Source: Parasponia andersonii (lineage: Eukaryota > Streptophyta > Magnoliopsida > Rosales > Cannabaceae). Taken from it: a DNA stretch of 64,000 bases. Made by a program: the position numbers and the translations under genes. The DNA lies in contig JXTB01000417.1 in the NCBI GenBank assembly GCA_002914805.1, positions 102,985 to 166,984 of the forward strand, given 5' to 3'. Positions 13,030-25,326 of the stretch are shown one piece after another; position 1 is the stretch's first letter, and every line of letters begins with the position of its first letter. The notes below the pieces were generated by a model. The model saw only the letters and a list, made by a program, of their open reading frames with translations, ran no database searches and was not told where the DNA came from.

Positions 13030-14380
13030 TAATAACCCTTTTTGGGCTGGGTATTCTCAAGTTGTCCATTTTAAAAAGTAAATAATATGTTACCCGTTCT
13101 TAAAAAGTGAATAATATGTTACCCGTTTTTTTAACTACGCTTCCAATTTTACCCTTAGGCCTTGGGCCCTTGGGCCTTTAGACTCAGTTGTTCCTTTCCT
13201 TTCCATTCCCTCTTTGCCTCTTCCAAAAGACCCTTCCTCTCCTTAATCGTTTTTTATCATGCTCTCTCTCTTCCTGCTTCATCTCCATCACTATCTCCAT
13301 TTCGTTCTCTCTCTCTCTTCATGATTCAATAGCCATCATCTTCTTCATTGAATTGTAGACATCATCTCCATCAATGGACCAATCGACGAATGCCATTAAT
13401 ACATATACACATTTTCTTGTTGTTCTTCAAGTTCTGAAGATATGATGCTTTGTTCATAAAATTCAGTTATTGTATCCTTAAGAAAATATAATTGTAAATA
13501 AGAAGTTTCAACTTCTATTAGAGAGGCAAAAATGTAAACAAATGGTTTTAGAAGTAATAATAAACAACTTGTTCTCATCTAAGCTTAAAAAGAACCTAAA
13601 TAGTAAATAACTGGTTTAATTTATAGATCAGCTTTGGTTATAATTTACTTTTTTTTTTTTTTTTTTTTCTGATAACTATAAACAAGAAGTTTCAACATCT
13701 ATTAGAGAGACAAAAATGTAAACAACTAGTTTCGAAAGTAATCGTAAACAAGTTATTTATATTTAAGCTTAAAAAAACTTAAATAGGAAATAACTGGTTT
13801 AATTTATAGATCTGCTTTGGTTATAATTATTTTTTTTTCCAATAACTATAAATAAGAAGTTTTAACCTCTATTAGAGAGACAAAAATGTAAACTTGTTCA
13901 CGTTTAAGATTAAAAAGAACCTAAACTATAAACGACTCGTTTACATTTGTATCTAAGTTTATGTATATATCAATTCTATTATTTATTCGTACAAGAAATA
14001 AATATTCAACAATAGCTTTGATTCCGAGCTTCATTGGTAAAAGTATCTCCAGTAAGGCGATTTTTTTTTTTTCTAATGAATCGGCCACAAAACCCACTCC
14101 AAGCGAATTTATGCAACGATGATGATGATTATAGAGAGAGAGAAGAGAGAGTCATGCAATTTTTGGGGAGAGAGAGGAGAAAGATTTTGACAAATTTGAG
14201 AGAGAGAGAGAGAAGAGAGAAACTATGAAACAATCGTGAGAGGAAGAAGAAGTGGCTAGCCTTGGGTCTTCGGGTTTACTTTTAAGTTTAATTTAGGTAG
14301 TTTACAGATAAAAAAAGGTATGAATGGAAGGTATTAAAAAAAACGAGTAATTATATTTAATTTAGGGTAATTGTCAAATT
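13030..14380. mobile_element. Candidate non-autonomous TIR element with mirrored CT/GA tracts
   Basis: A left arm near 13090-13150 (ATGTTACCCGTTTTTTTAAC...CTTCCAATTTTACCC) is matched in inverted orientation near 14310-14370 (reverse complement ATTACTCGTTTTTTTTAATACC...CATTCATACC). Inside these arms a CT-rich tract (13190-13350) faces a GA-rich tract (14100-14260), and the centre holds a tandem array. This layout fits a degenerate MULE or foldback element. Ends are approximate and no target duplication was found. Confidence 0.4.
13490..13950. repeat. Tandem array, 2.6 units of about 170-184 bp
   Basis: The block 'AGAAGTTTCAACTTCTATTAGAGAG..CAAAAATGTAAAC' starts near 13501, 13685 and 13855, giving spacings of 184 and 170 bp. 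Each unit also carries a shared 'AACTGGTTTAATTTATAGATC' segment and a T-rich run. The third unit is partial. No coding is credible. Confidence 0.8.
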
Positions 14381-14966
14381 TTCCCTATAATCACACCACA
14401 CCGCAGAGATTGATTTGGTTTGGGCCGTTAATTTAGGCAGTTAAACATAAATCTGTTCACCCAGGATTAACATTCCAAATCATTGTACTACCCTTGTTGG
14501 GTATGGGGCGACAGAAGATGGAATCAAGTATTGGTTGGGGAAGAATTCATGGGATACATGGTGAAGAGAGAATGGGACGTAAGGATCAAGAGAGACGTTC
14601 ACTCCCCTGGAGGTGTCTGGTATTACCACTCGTGGTCTTTATCGAACTAGTTAAAGTACCAGTGATGGCTATTGTAATAATAGTGTCTAGTCCAGCAACG
14701 GATCATTCTGGTGTTCGTGTTTCAATATTTATGTTTTGAGTACTACTGAAACCTTAACGTTTCGACTTTTAAAAGGTCCATGATTCTGTTCTATGATTGG
14801 TTGAATTTAGTTTATTGATTTGGCTCGAAACTCCAAAAGAGATCAACTGAATGATGATTCAAACTTTAACTCAAAAATAAACAAAGATTAAAAATCAATA
14901 AGAGAGTTTTTGAATCATTTAAAAACATAGGACACACAAAATAAATAGATTGTCCATCAACAGAAA
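14381..14966. other. Intergenic, no gene seen
   Basis: Only an unsupported 81-codon open frame (14494-14739) is present. It has no recognisable motif and lies downstream of the bHLH gene. Confidence 0.5.
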
Positions 14967-14972
14967 TTTATT
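14967..14972 (-). terminator. Candidate poly(A) signal for the bHLH gene
   Basis: AATAAA on the minus strand, about 230 nt past the bHLH stop codon. Placement is plausible; use is inferred. Confidence 0.35.
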
Positions 14973-15201
14973 GATATGTCTTAACGAAAAGCATTCATAT
15001 CAACACCAGAGGTCCTTTCTCCCTAAGAAAATAAATACACAACATGCTTACACAAGCAGCTTGAATGAAGAAGCGTCTTGTAATACGCGTTACTTATTCA
15101 AATATATATATATATATTTATCGCAATGAAAATCTATGTATAGATTACGATATATACACCTGTCATCAGACTCATCACAACAATTGGCACCAAAGTCAGA
15201 C

Positions 15202-18145
15202 TCAAGAGGACGAGCTTGAGGAATCAAAGTAAGAAATCCTCCGTCGCTTGCATGGAGGCGTTGTTCTTGGCGAGTACTCTGCCAATGCCGAGGCCTTATC
15301 CAGAACAGATCTCAGGGTTTCCCGTACAGAACTCGCAAGGGTTCGGCATGTCTCAGCGTCATTATTATTTTCATTGAAGCAGGTAAAAACAAATGAGATT
15401 TTCAGCCTGTCTCCCAAAGTTGATATTTCTGTCCTGACCATCTTCAGGGGAAGGGTATCAAGAGCTTGCCTTACATCCGTGAGAATCTCTGGTCGGTAAC
15501 CGCAGCAGATATAAGCTTTATACAAAAAATTTCCATTCCCTGCTCCGTTGTCATAGTATGGTTCGATTTGGACTTCGTCATTATCCTCTGGAATAAGCAA
15601 TCCTTGGCTCGCTTCTGCGGCATTCTTCTTCAGTTCTTTCATTTGGCTGATGACTTCAGCGAGTAATGTCGCTTTGTCCATCTGTCAGAAGTAAATATGC
15701 TTCGGATGTTTAGTATTTGAAAACAGCTTGTTGAAATTACAAGTGACATATTTGCCATAACTTGAACAGTTGAACGTAGGGTGTTTAGTTCTTTAAAACC
15801 CTTTTGAATACGAAAAAAAAGCGTGTAATATTGAACTTATTTACCACTAACACATGCATGTGTTTTCTAAGTTATAAAAAATGATACATGTATGTATAAA
15901 CACACAGATATGTCAATTCAGAACCATTGGAAGCAAGATTTTCTTCTTTGGTAATGTGGACAACACAGTCAATTTAGTATACAACACAGGTAGAAAAGAA
16001 TTAAACAAAGTAATAAAATGAAAGAAAGGAAAAAGACAACGAAGAAAATAGAACAGCCCACCTAATGGTCCTAACCATTGGTTATAATAAGAGCTTGCCT
16101 TCTTACGTTCTAGACTTTGATAAGAAAATTTACAGCAGAACAAGCCAGATTAGCCAACTATAAAAAAATTAGATTCAGTCCAGGAAATCAAAGAGCTGAA
16201 TCCATATAACTTNTTTATAATAATTCAAAATAGTAAGTGGTCTCCAACCCGTTACAAGCTTGGAAGGACGGAATTATCCATTTTATAGCGTCATACGCCG
16301 TCCCTTGATGTAATTTCCATTAAATTAACAGTATGTTAAGGTTAGGATAGAACTGTTCAACCTTAATTAAAATACCTTGTATGTTAGCACGCTCTTGTTT
16401 TTTCCCTTGTGATGATTCTAATCACGATCTAAATCAGAATTATCGATAGGCTTGAATGATAAAGAAAATGCAGAACCAAGCCTGGCTGCTTAACACTGAT
16501 GTACATGTTTAATTCTTAAACAGACTAATGAAGGATGTCTTCAATGTGAAGGCCATCATGTTCATGTCTATAAATTTAAACTTGCTGAACAAAACTAATA
16601 TCATATAGTTGACTTTTGTATCTTCCATTTAAAGAGTTGACTCTACAAATTACAAATAATGCAATGAAAATAGCTATTTGTTGAGTTGACTAATGTCCAA
16701 AAAAAAAACCGACATATGAACTCTGCTTCTTCGATAATTTCAGAACTCATTGGTTTTCTGTTCTAAAGGAAAACATTATTAGAAACATGCTGCATTTACA
16801 CATACATTTCCAACCTGGAATCAAGGACGATACTCCATATGATCTGGAGTAGGTTCTGAATCCACAAAGAAAGAATTTCTTTTTTGGATTTCTAAACTTC
16901 GACACCACACGAAAAATAAAGTATCATTAGTCGACTTTATTTGCTTCTATCTCCAGAGTTGACTCTAAACACAATGTCATAATGCAAGCTTTTTCACAAT
17001 TTCCATAATGCGGATTTAAATCTTTTTTCTTGGGAAACCAATAAAAATAAGATATGAAAAGACAGGGCTTGTGACTGTGACAAAATAATCCTATTTTATA
17101 TTTAATAATTTCAGGAATATTCTGAGAGGATCACACACAGCATCTATTCCAATTATCAGGTCGGTTCATCAGAATCCAGAATTGTCAAAAACCGTTACCG
17201 ATCAATTCATCAGCAATATCTCTCATCGGTAGTGATCGATGACAACTCTACTACCTTGTTCCATAACACAACAGTTCTCAAAAGCACTCGGCAAAATTAT
17301 GCTTTATCAATCATCTCTTCCCTACAAGTTTGATGGCCTTGTTCTACTGCTAATACATGTTCTACCTCACTTTTCGGATGCTGCAATCATGGTAACGAAC
17401 TCATAATATTTCCAATCTAAATGTTTCATTTTATCCTGATTACTCTGAAGAGGGAAAAATGGAAATTCAGGCGGTAGCCGGTAGGTTAAATAACTCGATG
17501 AATTAATAGGAAATGAGGTTCCCATTCCTCTTTCTATCCACCCAAAGGACCAAAAAGTTTGAACATGTCATGATTGGTCGTGGACTTCTCTCAGCAACAA
17601 GATATTGTATAAGTATACAAAGACAAGTGTTTTACGCTTTTAAATTTGAGATTTAATATTGAACCACAAGTATCCAACAAAAGTAAATTTTCACCCTGTA
17701 GTATTCTCAGAGACTACAATCCCAGAATCATTGCAACAAACTAGATGAATATGCAATAAATATGTTATAAGAAATGAACAAAAAGCGGTAAACATAAACT
17801 GATCATGATACATATAACCAATATGATTGTCCATACCTTTGCATCGCAGGGCACCAGACCACGAAGAGTAGCAAGATGGGCATTAATTCTCTCTCTCCTT
17901 CTCCTCTCTGCTTCGCTGTGGTTCTTCAAAGCCGCCAAAGCCTTGGTCTCTGACACCCCTTTCTTCCCAACTCTGGCCGGGGCCTTCACAAGCTCACCTC
18001 TCTTACTATCCAGAACCAAAGAGTGAGGCACCACAGACCCACCTCTCAAAACCCCACTAAACCCTCCCGAACCATGCGGAAACGGGTCAAACAGGCTTGA
18101 ATAATCCGACCCATATGAAGAGTTTGAGAAACTATAGGAGGCCAT
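15202..18145 (-). CDS. bHLH transcription factor, bHLH106/107/30-like
   Basis: Two exons: 17837-18145 (103 codons) and 15202-15681 (159 codons plus stop), giving 262 residues. The donor (AAAG|GTATGG) and acceptor (TGACAG|ATGGAC) make a phase-0 intron. The bHLH domain spans about residues 73-125: basic region KNHSEAERRRRERINAHLA with H76, E80 and R84 (the H-E-R set that contacts E/G-box DNA), helix 1 to LRGLVPCDAK, and helix 2 MDKATLLAEVISQMKELKK opening exon 2. A C-terminal ACT-like region (about 150-215, YKAYICCGYRPEILTDVRQAL...VRTEISTLGDR) is typical of this subfamily, and the tail ends PPCKRRRISYF plus a serine run. The start at 18145 is the first ATG in frame. Length and motifs fit a nuclear dimeric regulator of the bHLH106/bHLH107/bHLH30 group, some members of which act in stress or vascular development. 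It looks intact. Confidence 0.93.
15682..17836 (-). other. Single intron of the bHLH gene (2155 bp)
   Basis: GT...AG intron between helix 1/loop and helix 2 of the bHLH domain. It is AT-rich, holds no recognised transposon, and contains one undetermined base at 16213. A 76-codon minus-strand frame inside it (15913-16143) has no support. Confidence 0.85.
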
Positions 18146-18700
18146 CAATTTCTTTCCTTTATCTTATATCTATTTACTCTCTCTTTTGTTATTTTCTTTT
18201 TCTGTCAAAAGTGTTAAAACTCGTTGATCTGAACTTTATGAACCGGGGGGGCGAGTCGTCGGGGCAAACCAGAAAGAGAGCTTTGAAACTGGGAATCTCT
18301 GCGCTGCAGCCTTGTCACTGAGTATGAAGATGGTGATCGTGGTGACTCTTTTGTTGGATTGGTTCATAACTTCCATTTAAGCAAGAAAGACGAGGTTTTT
18401 GAGGGGTTTACAGGGTGAAGCGATCAATAAGAAAACATCCACATTTTCTTCTTTAACGTCTTTAATTCCAGCATTTCTAGGCGCCAAAATAGAGTGTATA
18501 GAGATTTTTGGGAACTGGGAGTTTGAGAAAAGAGACACTAGTTGGGATTTTCAATGAAGGGACAGAGAGTCAATGGGTATGAAACAAACACTACAAACGT
18601 TTGGGGAGATGAGAATCGAGATTGAAAAAGTAAATATGTAGGAGCAGAATATCGAAGTAGAGTTCAACTTATACTATAACACTTTCTCCAAAAAGACTAA
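18146..18700 (-). promoter_or_regulatory. 5' leader and proximal promoter of the bHLH gene
   Basis: About 500 bp upstream of the ATG are CT/GA-rich and less AT-rich than the flanks, as in plant leaders. On the minus strand a TATA-like TATAGTATAAG occurs near 18670-18680. No transcription start can be fixed from the sequence. Confidence 0.35.
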
Positions 18701-21536
18701 ATTAGCCCTTTCCACTTTTTTGGTATCTTCCTATGTGTTAATATATTGAGAATCCACAGTATTTTTATATGAATTAGATAGACACGACTGAGTTTATGAG
18801 TTGGGAATTAAAAACTATGTGATACACCTAAAATATTTGAGTAGTGTTTTTTCTGCTAGTTCAGGTGTTGTTTTATTGTAAAGAAAGAAAGTTTTTTTAA
18901 AAGGGTTAGTGAATTTAAAAGGGTATTAGCTTACAATATTGAGCAAAAAGGGGGCTTAAGTTATGTTTATATGGTTTAGCTAAAGAAGTTTTAAAAAGTC
19001 TCTTTTTTTTTTTTCCCCTCTATTGAGTTATTAAATCAAGAAGCGAGGCCAAGTGGCCAATCTCTTTTTACACTCCTAAGCATTTCATGCTTTGGTAGTT
19101 GTGATTGACCAAACCTTCAGTCCAACGACAAAAAAGAACGCACAAGATTGGAACTTTGATAGAAAAGAAGCGCCAAAGAAGACACTTTTTCATGCTTCTT
19201 TTTTTTTTTTTTTTTCCCGGTTAAGTGAGATGCAAATGCTTCAGTTGGTCCAAAGGCATGATGAATTAACAAATTCTGTAATTACAATCATGTGGCGGCA
19301 ATATCATGGCACGTTGGAAATTATTTAGTAGTATTAAACAGTTGCTTTTCATGCTCTAATAAAGGTATCTTCCTTACTGAAAGCGAATATTCATTAGAAA
19401 TTAGACAATCACTCGGAAATGCACATTTCTTTGGGAAATGATAAAGAAAAGTAATCATAAAGAGATCTTGCATGAAAGAGGATGCAACGTACGTATATTT
19501 AAAAGCTACCTCTTAAAATCCGCTAAGCTTTAGCACGACTCTTTTCTCTGTAAAATATGTTCCATTAGTTTTGATACGTATACAGACACTACTTATATAT
19601 AAGCACCAAATTATCATATAATTAGCCACCTCCTTTCACTTGTTATTTTCAGATTTCATTAATTTACAGTTTTTGGATGGTTATTAACATAAATTAAGGT
19701 GATGCTCTCATCACCATAGAAGTAAAATAATAGGTAATAGATTTTAATTAATTTGTTGAATTTCACCTTGGAAAAGAAAAACAAATTAACCTACTAACTG
19801 TCATCAAAATCACTTTCCAATATTAATAGGGATTGATTTGGAACTCCATACAGTTCTTTTCTTTTGACTTTTTCGTTTTGCCCTGATTAATCTGTTTTTG
19901 AATTTGGATTATGTCTTCTCAAGTGATACCAAAAGCCAAGATTAGTAAGGTTTAGGGTTAAGAAGTAGTTCTGTCCCATCCTTTAATGAGGGCCAATAGG
20001 TATCAACAACTGCCCGTTGACATCAAGATTCGACTCATAATTAAACAACAAAAGCAAAAACAAAACTTTGCTTCCTCTATAGCCCAATCACTTATTGGAA
20101 GACTTTTAACTTTTTGGAGGAGTTTTTATGGAGGGTCTAAGTTTGTCCTTATTGTCTGCGCTTGAAGTGGTCCTAATTGGCTTGTTCTCTCATATAGAGT
20201 TTTCGTACCTAGTAAAATTAGAAAAAAGAATATCAGTGTCTGTCTAGATTCAACTTATTGAAGATAAGACTTAATTATGATGATTAAATTATTGAGTTTC
20301 GCTAGAAGTTGTTCCTACATGTCGCCGACCCTCAAAACCTTTTTATGATTGGTTAGTATCTGACAACTGATTTTTAATCAGGCAATTTCCTTTAATATAA
20401 ATAGATGACGCAAGTTAATTTAGTTCAAACTGAACAATTTTTTTCTCATGCAAAAATTGAACTTATTTGCTAATGACTTTTATATGTGAGTTTATATTGG
20501 AGAATAAGTTGTTGAGAAAATAATGGCTTTCATGCATGTACTGCCCTAAGAAAATTTTCAGGAAATAAAGGGCAAAAGAAAAAAAAAAAAACAAATTCAG
20601 AAACAGATAATTTTACTGGAGGACAAGGTTTTTCCAACTACAATATCGTGTCTTCTAGTACTCTTTAAATAAGCTTATAGCTGAATAATGTGCAATACAC
20701 ATGATTGATCATGATATTAAAAATAAAATAGAATAATAAGCAAAATACATTCAATAATTTACAAAATGCCAATTAGTAGACTGTGCAATTATTAATCATA
20801 GTTTGAACTCCATAAACTGGAAATACTAAGCCAATGTATGCGCTTTTCGACTCATTTGAATGATTCGCAAAGATTGATACTCATAGGCATAGATTCTTCG
20901 AGACTCGATAAGTCGAGATTTGGAACTTAACAAGATCCAAAAGTGAAAGTGCCACCGTCCACCGTAGAAAGAAGAGAAATAATGTTTGATGTTAGGGTTT
21001 TTATATTACCTAATGTGGACTCACACAATTAATTACAATTATATGTTATACTGGGCTGTCGAAATTGAGTAGACTAATTAGTGATCAGTTTAGTAGGCTC
21101 TAAGTGGGTATGAATTTTACAATGTGTAGACTATATATTGGCCCAATATTTAGTAGTGGGTTGATTATTGTGTATTCAGTATATAAAATTAAAACTTATA
21201 GGGTTGTGGTCCAATTTTAATCAATATATATATATATATAATATTCTTCTCGCCCCATCTAAAAGTAAGAAATTTCGTTAGGTACCTGAGATGATTTAAT
21301 TGTGGAAGACCACCTACACTTATAGTCTTGATTTCCTATATTCTAATAATCATTGTCCAGCAATCTAGCATGATTAAGAACACACCTTTTGCTCTCAAAG
21401 CCAAGGATTCAAGTTTTACTTCCGCTCCTCAACAATTAGTTCCTAATGATTTCACATCATGAACCTAAAATTATTTTAGACTTTATCAATCCACGAATTA
21501 TGTCTAACATTTGAAATAATGACACTGCCTAGATTA
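18701..21536. other. Intergenic, AT-rich, no gene seen
   Basis: It contains homopolymer runs (poly-T near 19200, poly-A near 20580) and a (TA)n run near 21222-21241. A 78-codon frame at 19092-19328 contains a poly-Phe stretch read from the poly-T and has no motif. No RNA gene was recognised. Confidence 0.6.
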
Positions 21537-22935
21537 GGGTTAACCACATCAAAATCCCCTCAAGTTTATCTTTTTTACAAATAATAACCTTACTTTTGAG
21601 CTTTATAAAATAATACTTTGAGATATGAAATTTCTGCAAAAATATACCCTCTTTTGATAAAAGACAATTTTGACTTTATTGAAGGGATTGAAAACGTGAC
21701 TAACACAATTCTAATCTAAAATATAAGTTTAAGTTCATTTTAAATTTTACTAAAAGAATCATTATTCACTTTAATTATTTCTTTTCTGATTTTTATTTTA
21801 ATTAAAACTGGGATGAAATAATAAAATCAAAAAGAAAAAAACTGAAAAAGTAGAAGGAAGAGGAAAACGGAGAACAAAGATCCAATCTCCCTCATCTTCT
21901 TCACCTTATCTCCCATCAACTTCTTCTTCTTCTTCTTAATCTTCTTACCTTCTTTCTCTCCCTCAGCCCAAATCTAACTCAGTTTAGAAAATGGTTATTA
22001 ACATTTCACTAGAAGTGTAATTTGGAGCAAAATCAATGAAAAAGTTGGTAGAAAAAAGTGACGGAGAAAGTTGTTAATGCCGATATTAGTGTTGGTTGCT
22101 TTGTGACTATTCTTACTTCCTAAGACCAATATAATGGCATAAAAAACAGCACTAGTTTCTTCAATTCTAGTATCAAAAGATAATAAAATTAAATAAAAAA
22201 GAGAAAATTATCAAGGAATAATAAATAAAAGCCCATATCAAAATCCCCAAAATTTTGATGTCACATCCCATCTAGTAAGAAAAAATCCACCAGATTAATC
22301 AAGGATAAAAAATATCCCAAATGCACTTCCACATAACTACAAGTCTACGATCTAAAGAATAATCAAGATCTTATGAGATCCCAAACATTTATCTTTTTTC
22401 TTTTTTTTTATTAAAAAAGGGAACAGTTGTACTCCTCCAATCTCGTTGGCTGTGGTCTTCGGTACCTCCATTGTTCTCTCTTAATGTATGTAGAGGGTTT
22501 GAAGTCCATGAGCTGAGGCAGCGAGGCGCTCCAAGTAGCTTGTGTTTGATCATCTTGTGAAAGCAGACCACGAGTAGATTTGTGATGGGGGAGAAAGAGA
22601 ACGGCAGAGGGAGAGAGGGAGGGTGAAAAGGATTTAGGGTTTTTTTTCATTCTTTTATTTTAATTGGAAACTAAACGAAAATATGAACTTAAAAATACTA
22701 TCGGGTTAATACAAACTTAGAAATATCATCAGGAAAATATTAATGCTGAAATAATTTTAATCACTTAAAAAATGGTACTTATGTCTTTTTACTGTCAGAT
22801 TCACCTAAATGAGACCTTACAGAGTATGTTTTTGCAAAGATTTCAAATTTCAGGATATTATTTTGTAAAACTCAAAAATGAGATTATTTTTTGCAAAAAA
22901 GGCAAACTTGAGGAGATTTTGATGTCATTAACCCA
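21537..22935. mobile_element. Non-autonomous MULE-type element with about 120 bp TIRs
   Basis: The left end (GGGTTAACCACATCAAAATC...) matches the reverse complement of the right end (GGGTTAATGACATCAAAATC...) for about 120 bp, including 'CCTCAAGTTT' and 'AAAATAATA' blocks. Nine-bp flanks CCTAGATTA (21528-21536) and CCTTGATTA (22936-22944) differ at one base, matching the 9 bp target duplication of Mutator-like elements. The interior has a CT-rich tract near 21890-21965 and a GA-rich tract near 22580-22630. No transposase is visible, and the open frames near 22390-22650 have no recognisable domain, so a captured host fragment cannot be shown. Confidence 0.85.
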
Positions 22936-24518
22936 CCTTGATTAACTAGTTATAGTTTTCCAATAAAAGTTTCACCTAGACTTTATTAATTCAAATATGT
23001 TATCACACTTGCAGGAACAGAAAAGCCGAAGAGAATTCACCCATAGCCGCTAAGAATATGAGTAGCTAGATTAACTAGTGCTCGGGCCAATTTATTCCCT
23101 AATATTTAGATAAAGAGATGAGTGCCACAACCAACGACAGAAAAAAAGAGAAATAATCTTCGAAATAATAACACATGAGTTACCTAAAATAAATTAAGCA
23201 GCAAGATATATCGTTTCAAAAGAGAAAGAAGAAGAAAAATATTTATTAGTACATAATCCAAATTTTATTAAGTAAGTTGTTAACTGTGATATTTTTAGTG
23301 CTTTCATTATTAATACATAATAACTGAATTCAAATATAAGTGTTCGTAATATTCTTTTCTTTTTTTTTTTTCGAGTAAGTGTTCGTAATATTAATGTTGC
23401 TTGTTAACCAAATTAATATACAAAGTTTTCTCCCACCCATCCCCGTCACCACCTCTACTTCTTTTTTTTTTTTTTTTTAAATGTTTGTGTATGAAGGTTG
23501 GACACTCCATTTTACAAAATATATGCTACAAAATAAAACCTCGCTATTTTATATTTGTTTCTCTGTTTTATATGTATCTATTTGATTAACATAATATTAC
23601 TATGTACAAATCTATGATGAAAAGAAAAGCAGAATATAGTTATAAAAGTATAGGCATGACTCAAAAAATCGTTTATTGGTATATAATAAATAACTCGGAG
23701 TATCAGAAAACCTAAAATTAGTGGCCTGAATGCCACTCGAACTCGACCAAACGGCTCATTTAACACAATGCGATAAGTCAGCCTTTGTATAATATATAAG
23801 CTTCAAGTATTTGTTTATTATTATTATTTTTTCTATTAAAAAGTATTTGTTTATTATTCACTACAAACAAATTGGCTGTTTAGGTGTCATTAAGATTGCT
23901 TTGTCTTATTCCTTTTTATAGTTTTTATTCCACGTTGAATGCCTTTTCCCGAGTAGTTTTTTTTACCACGTTGACACCTAATTATTTATCTATAACTTAA
24001 ATAACAACTAAATATTTTTATCAATTAAAATAACAATTGTATATTTGTAACAAAGTGATAACGTGTCAATTTTATATATTTAGGTCACCTTATGCCAGCT
24101 GTAATCTGATTATAATAAAAGCAGGGAATTGACAAACTTTATAATTAGTTTAATTAATTATATGAAAAAGAAGAAACAACTTTATTTCTATGCTACACTA
24201 ATTTATATATATATATATATATATTACGTGCAAATATATACCCCAAGACATTTCACATAAAGATAAATCCACAAGTTAAAGGTTTCTTTATTAAAGTCCA
24301 AACTCGGACAACCCATTACATTATTTGCAATTTTTTAAAACTTTAGAATAGTTTTCTCAACACCACCTCCACTAAAAAAAACAAATAAAAAAAATAAAAA
24401 GGGCAATAAACCATTTTAAACAGTTGAGTTTTGATAATATTTATATATTATTTAATTTTGATAAAACTTTACCTAAATGTCTACTTGTGGAAAACCAACA
24501 AAAACATTGGGTTCAATT
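22936..24518. other. Intergenic, no gene seen
   Basis: AT-rich, with poly-T near 23461-23480 and (TA)n near 24203-24225. No coding or RNA gene was recognised. Confidence 0.6.
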
Positions 24519-25326
24519 AAATATGTAATTCAATTTTGTTTTTTCTCCACGTACGTTTCTCCACTTACTCAAGAAAAAGCCACATGCTTTAATACTGAGT
24601 AGTTTGCGACGTCGTTTGAGATTAATTGATCGTATAGCCGTGGGCCGTCGTTTCAAGTATACAGAAGTTGTTAGCATGCAATCTCTTCTTCATCATTGTC
24701 ATCAGAACGCCACAAGAAAAATATGAAATAGTGATATTTTTTTTCAGTGACATTAGGTAAAATCTCGTTTTTAATGAAGGGTATTTTGGTTTTTTAATCA
24801 TAATATTTATTAAAAAATAATTAAATTAAATTAATTAAAAATTCAAATTCAAATTATTGAATGAATATGGGCTGGTTTACGTCTAAATTTGTTGGGGTAA
24901 TTTTTTAAAGGATTTTCAATAGNAAATATGTAATTCAATTTTGTTTTTTCTCCACGTACGTTTCTCCACTTACTCAAGAAAAAGCCACATGCTTTAATAC
25001 TGAGTAGTTTGCGACGTCATTTGAGATTAATCGATCGTATGGCCGTGGGCCGTCGTTTCAAGTATACAGAAGTTGTTAGCATGCACTCTCTTCTTCATCA
25101 TTGTCATCAGAACGCCACAAGAAAAATATGAAATAGTGATATTTTTTTTCAGTGACATTAGGTAAATCTCGTTTTTAATGAAGGGTATTTTGGTTTTTTA
25201 ATCATAATATTTATTAAAAAATTATTAAATTAAATTAATTAAAAATTCAAATTCAAATTATTGAATGACTATGGGCTGGTTTACGTCTAAATTTATTGGG
25301 GTAATTTTGTAAAGGATTTTCAATAG
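24519..25326. repeat. 404 bp direct duplication around a single N (likely assembly artefact)
   Basis: 24519-24922 and 24924-25326 are near-identical copies separated only by one undetermined base at 24923. Differences are a few substitutions and one 1 bp indel. Both copies contain the CACTA left end (24708 and 25113) and the first bases of the same solo LTR (24756 and 25161). The simplest reading is two overlapping contig ends, perhaps from two haplotypes, joined without merging. Confidence 0.85.

Noticed and set aside
19092-19328. 78-codon frame upstream of the bHLH gene
   Set aside because: Contains a poly-Phe run read from poly-T, no motif, no splice context.
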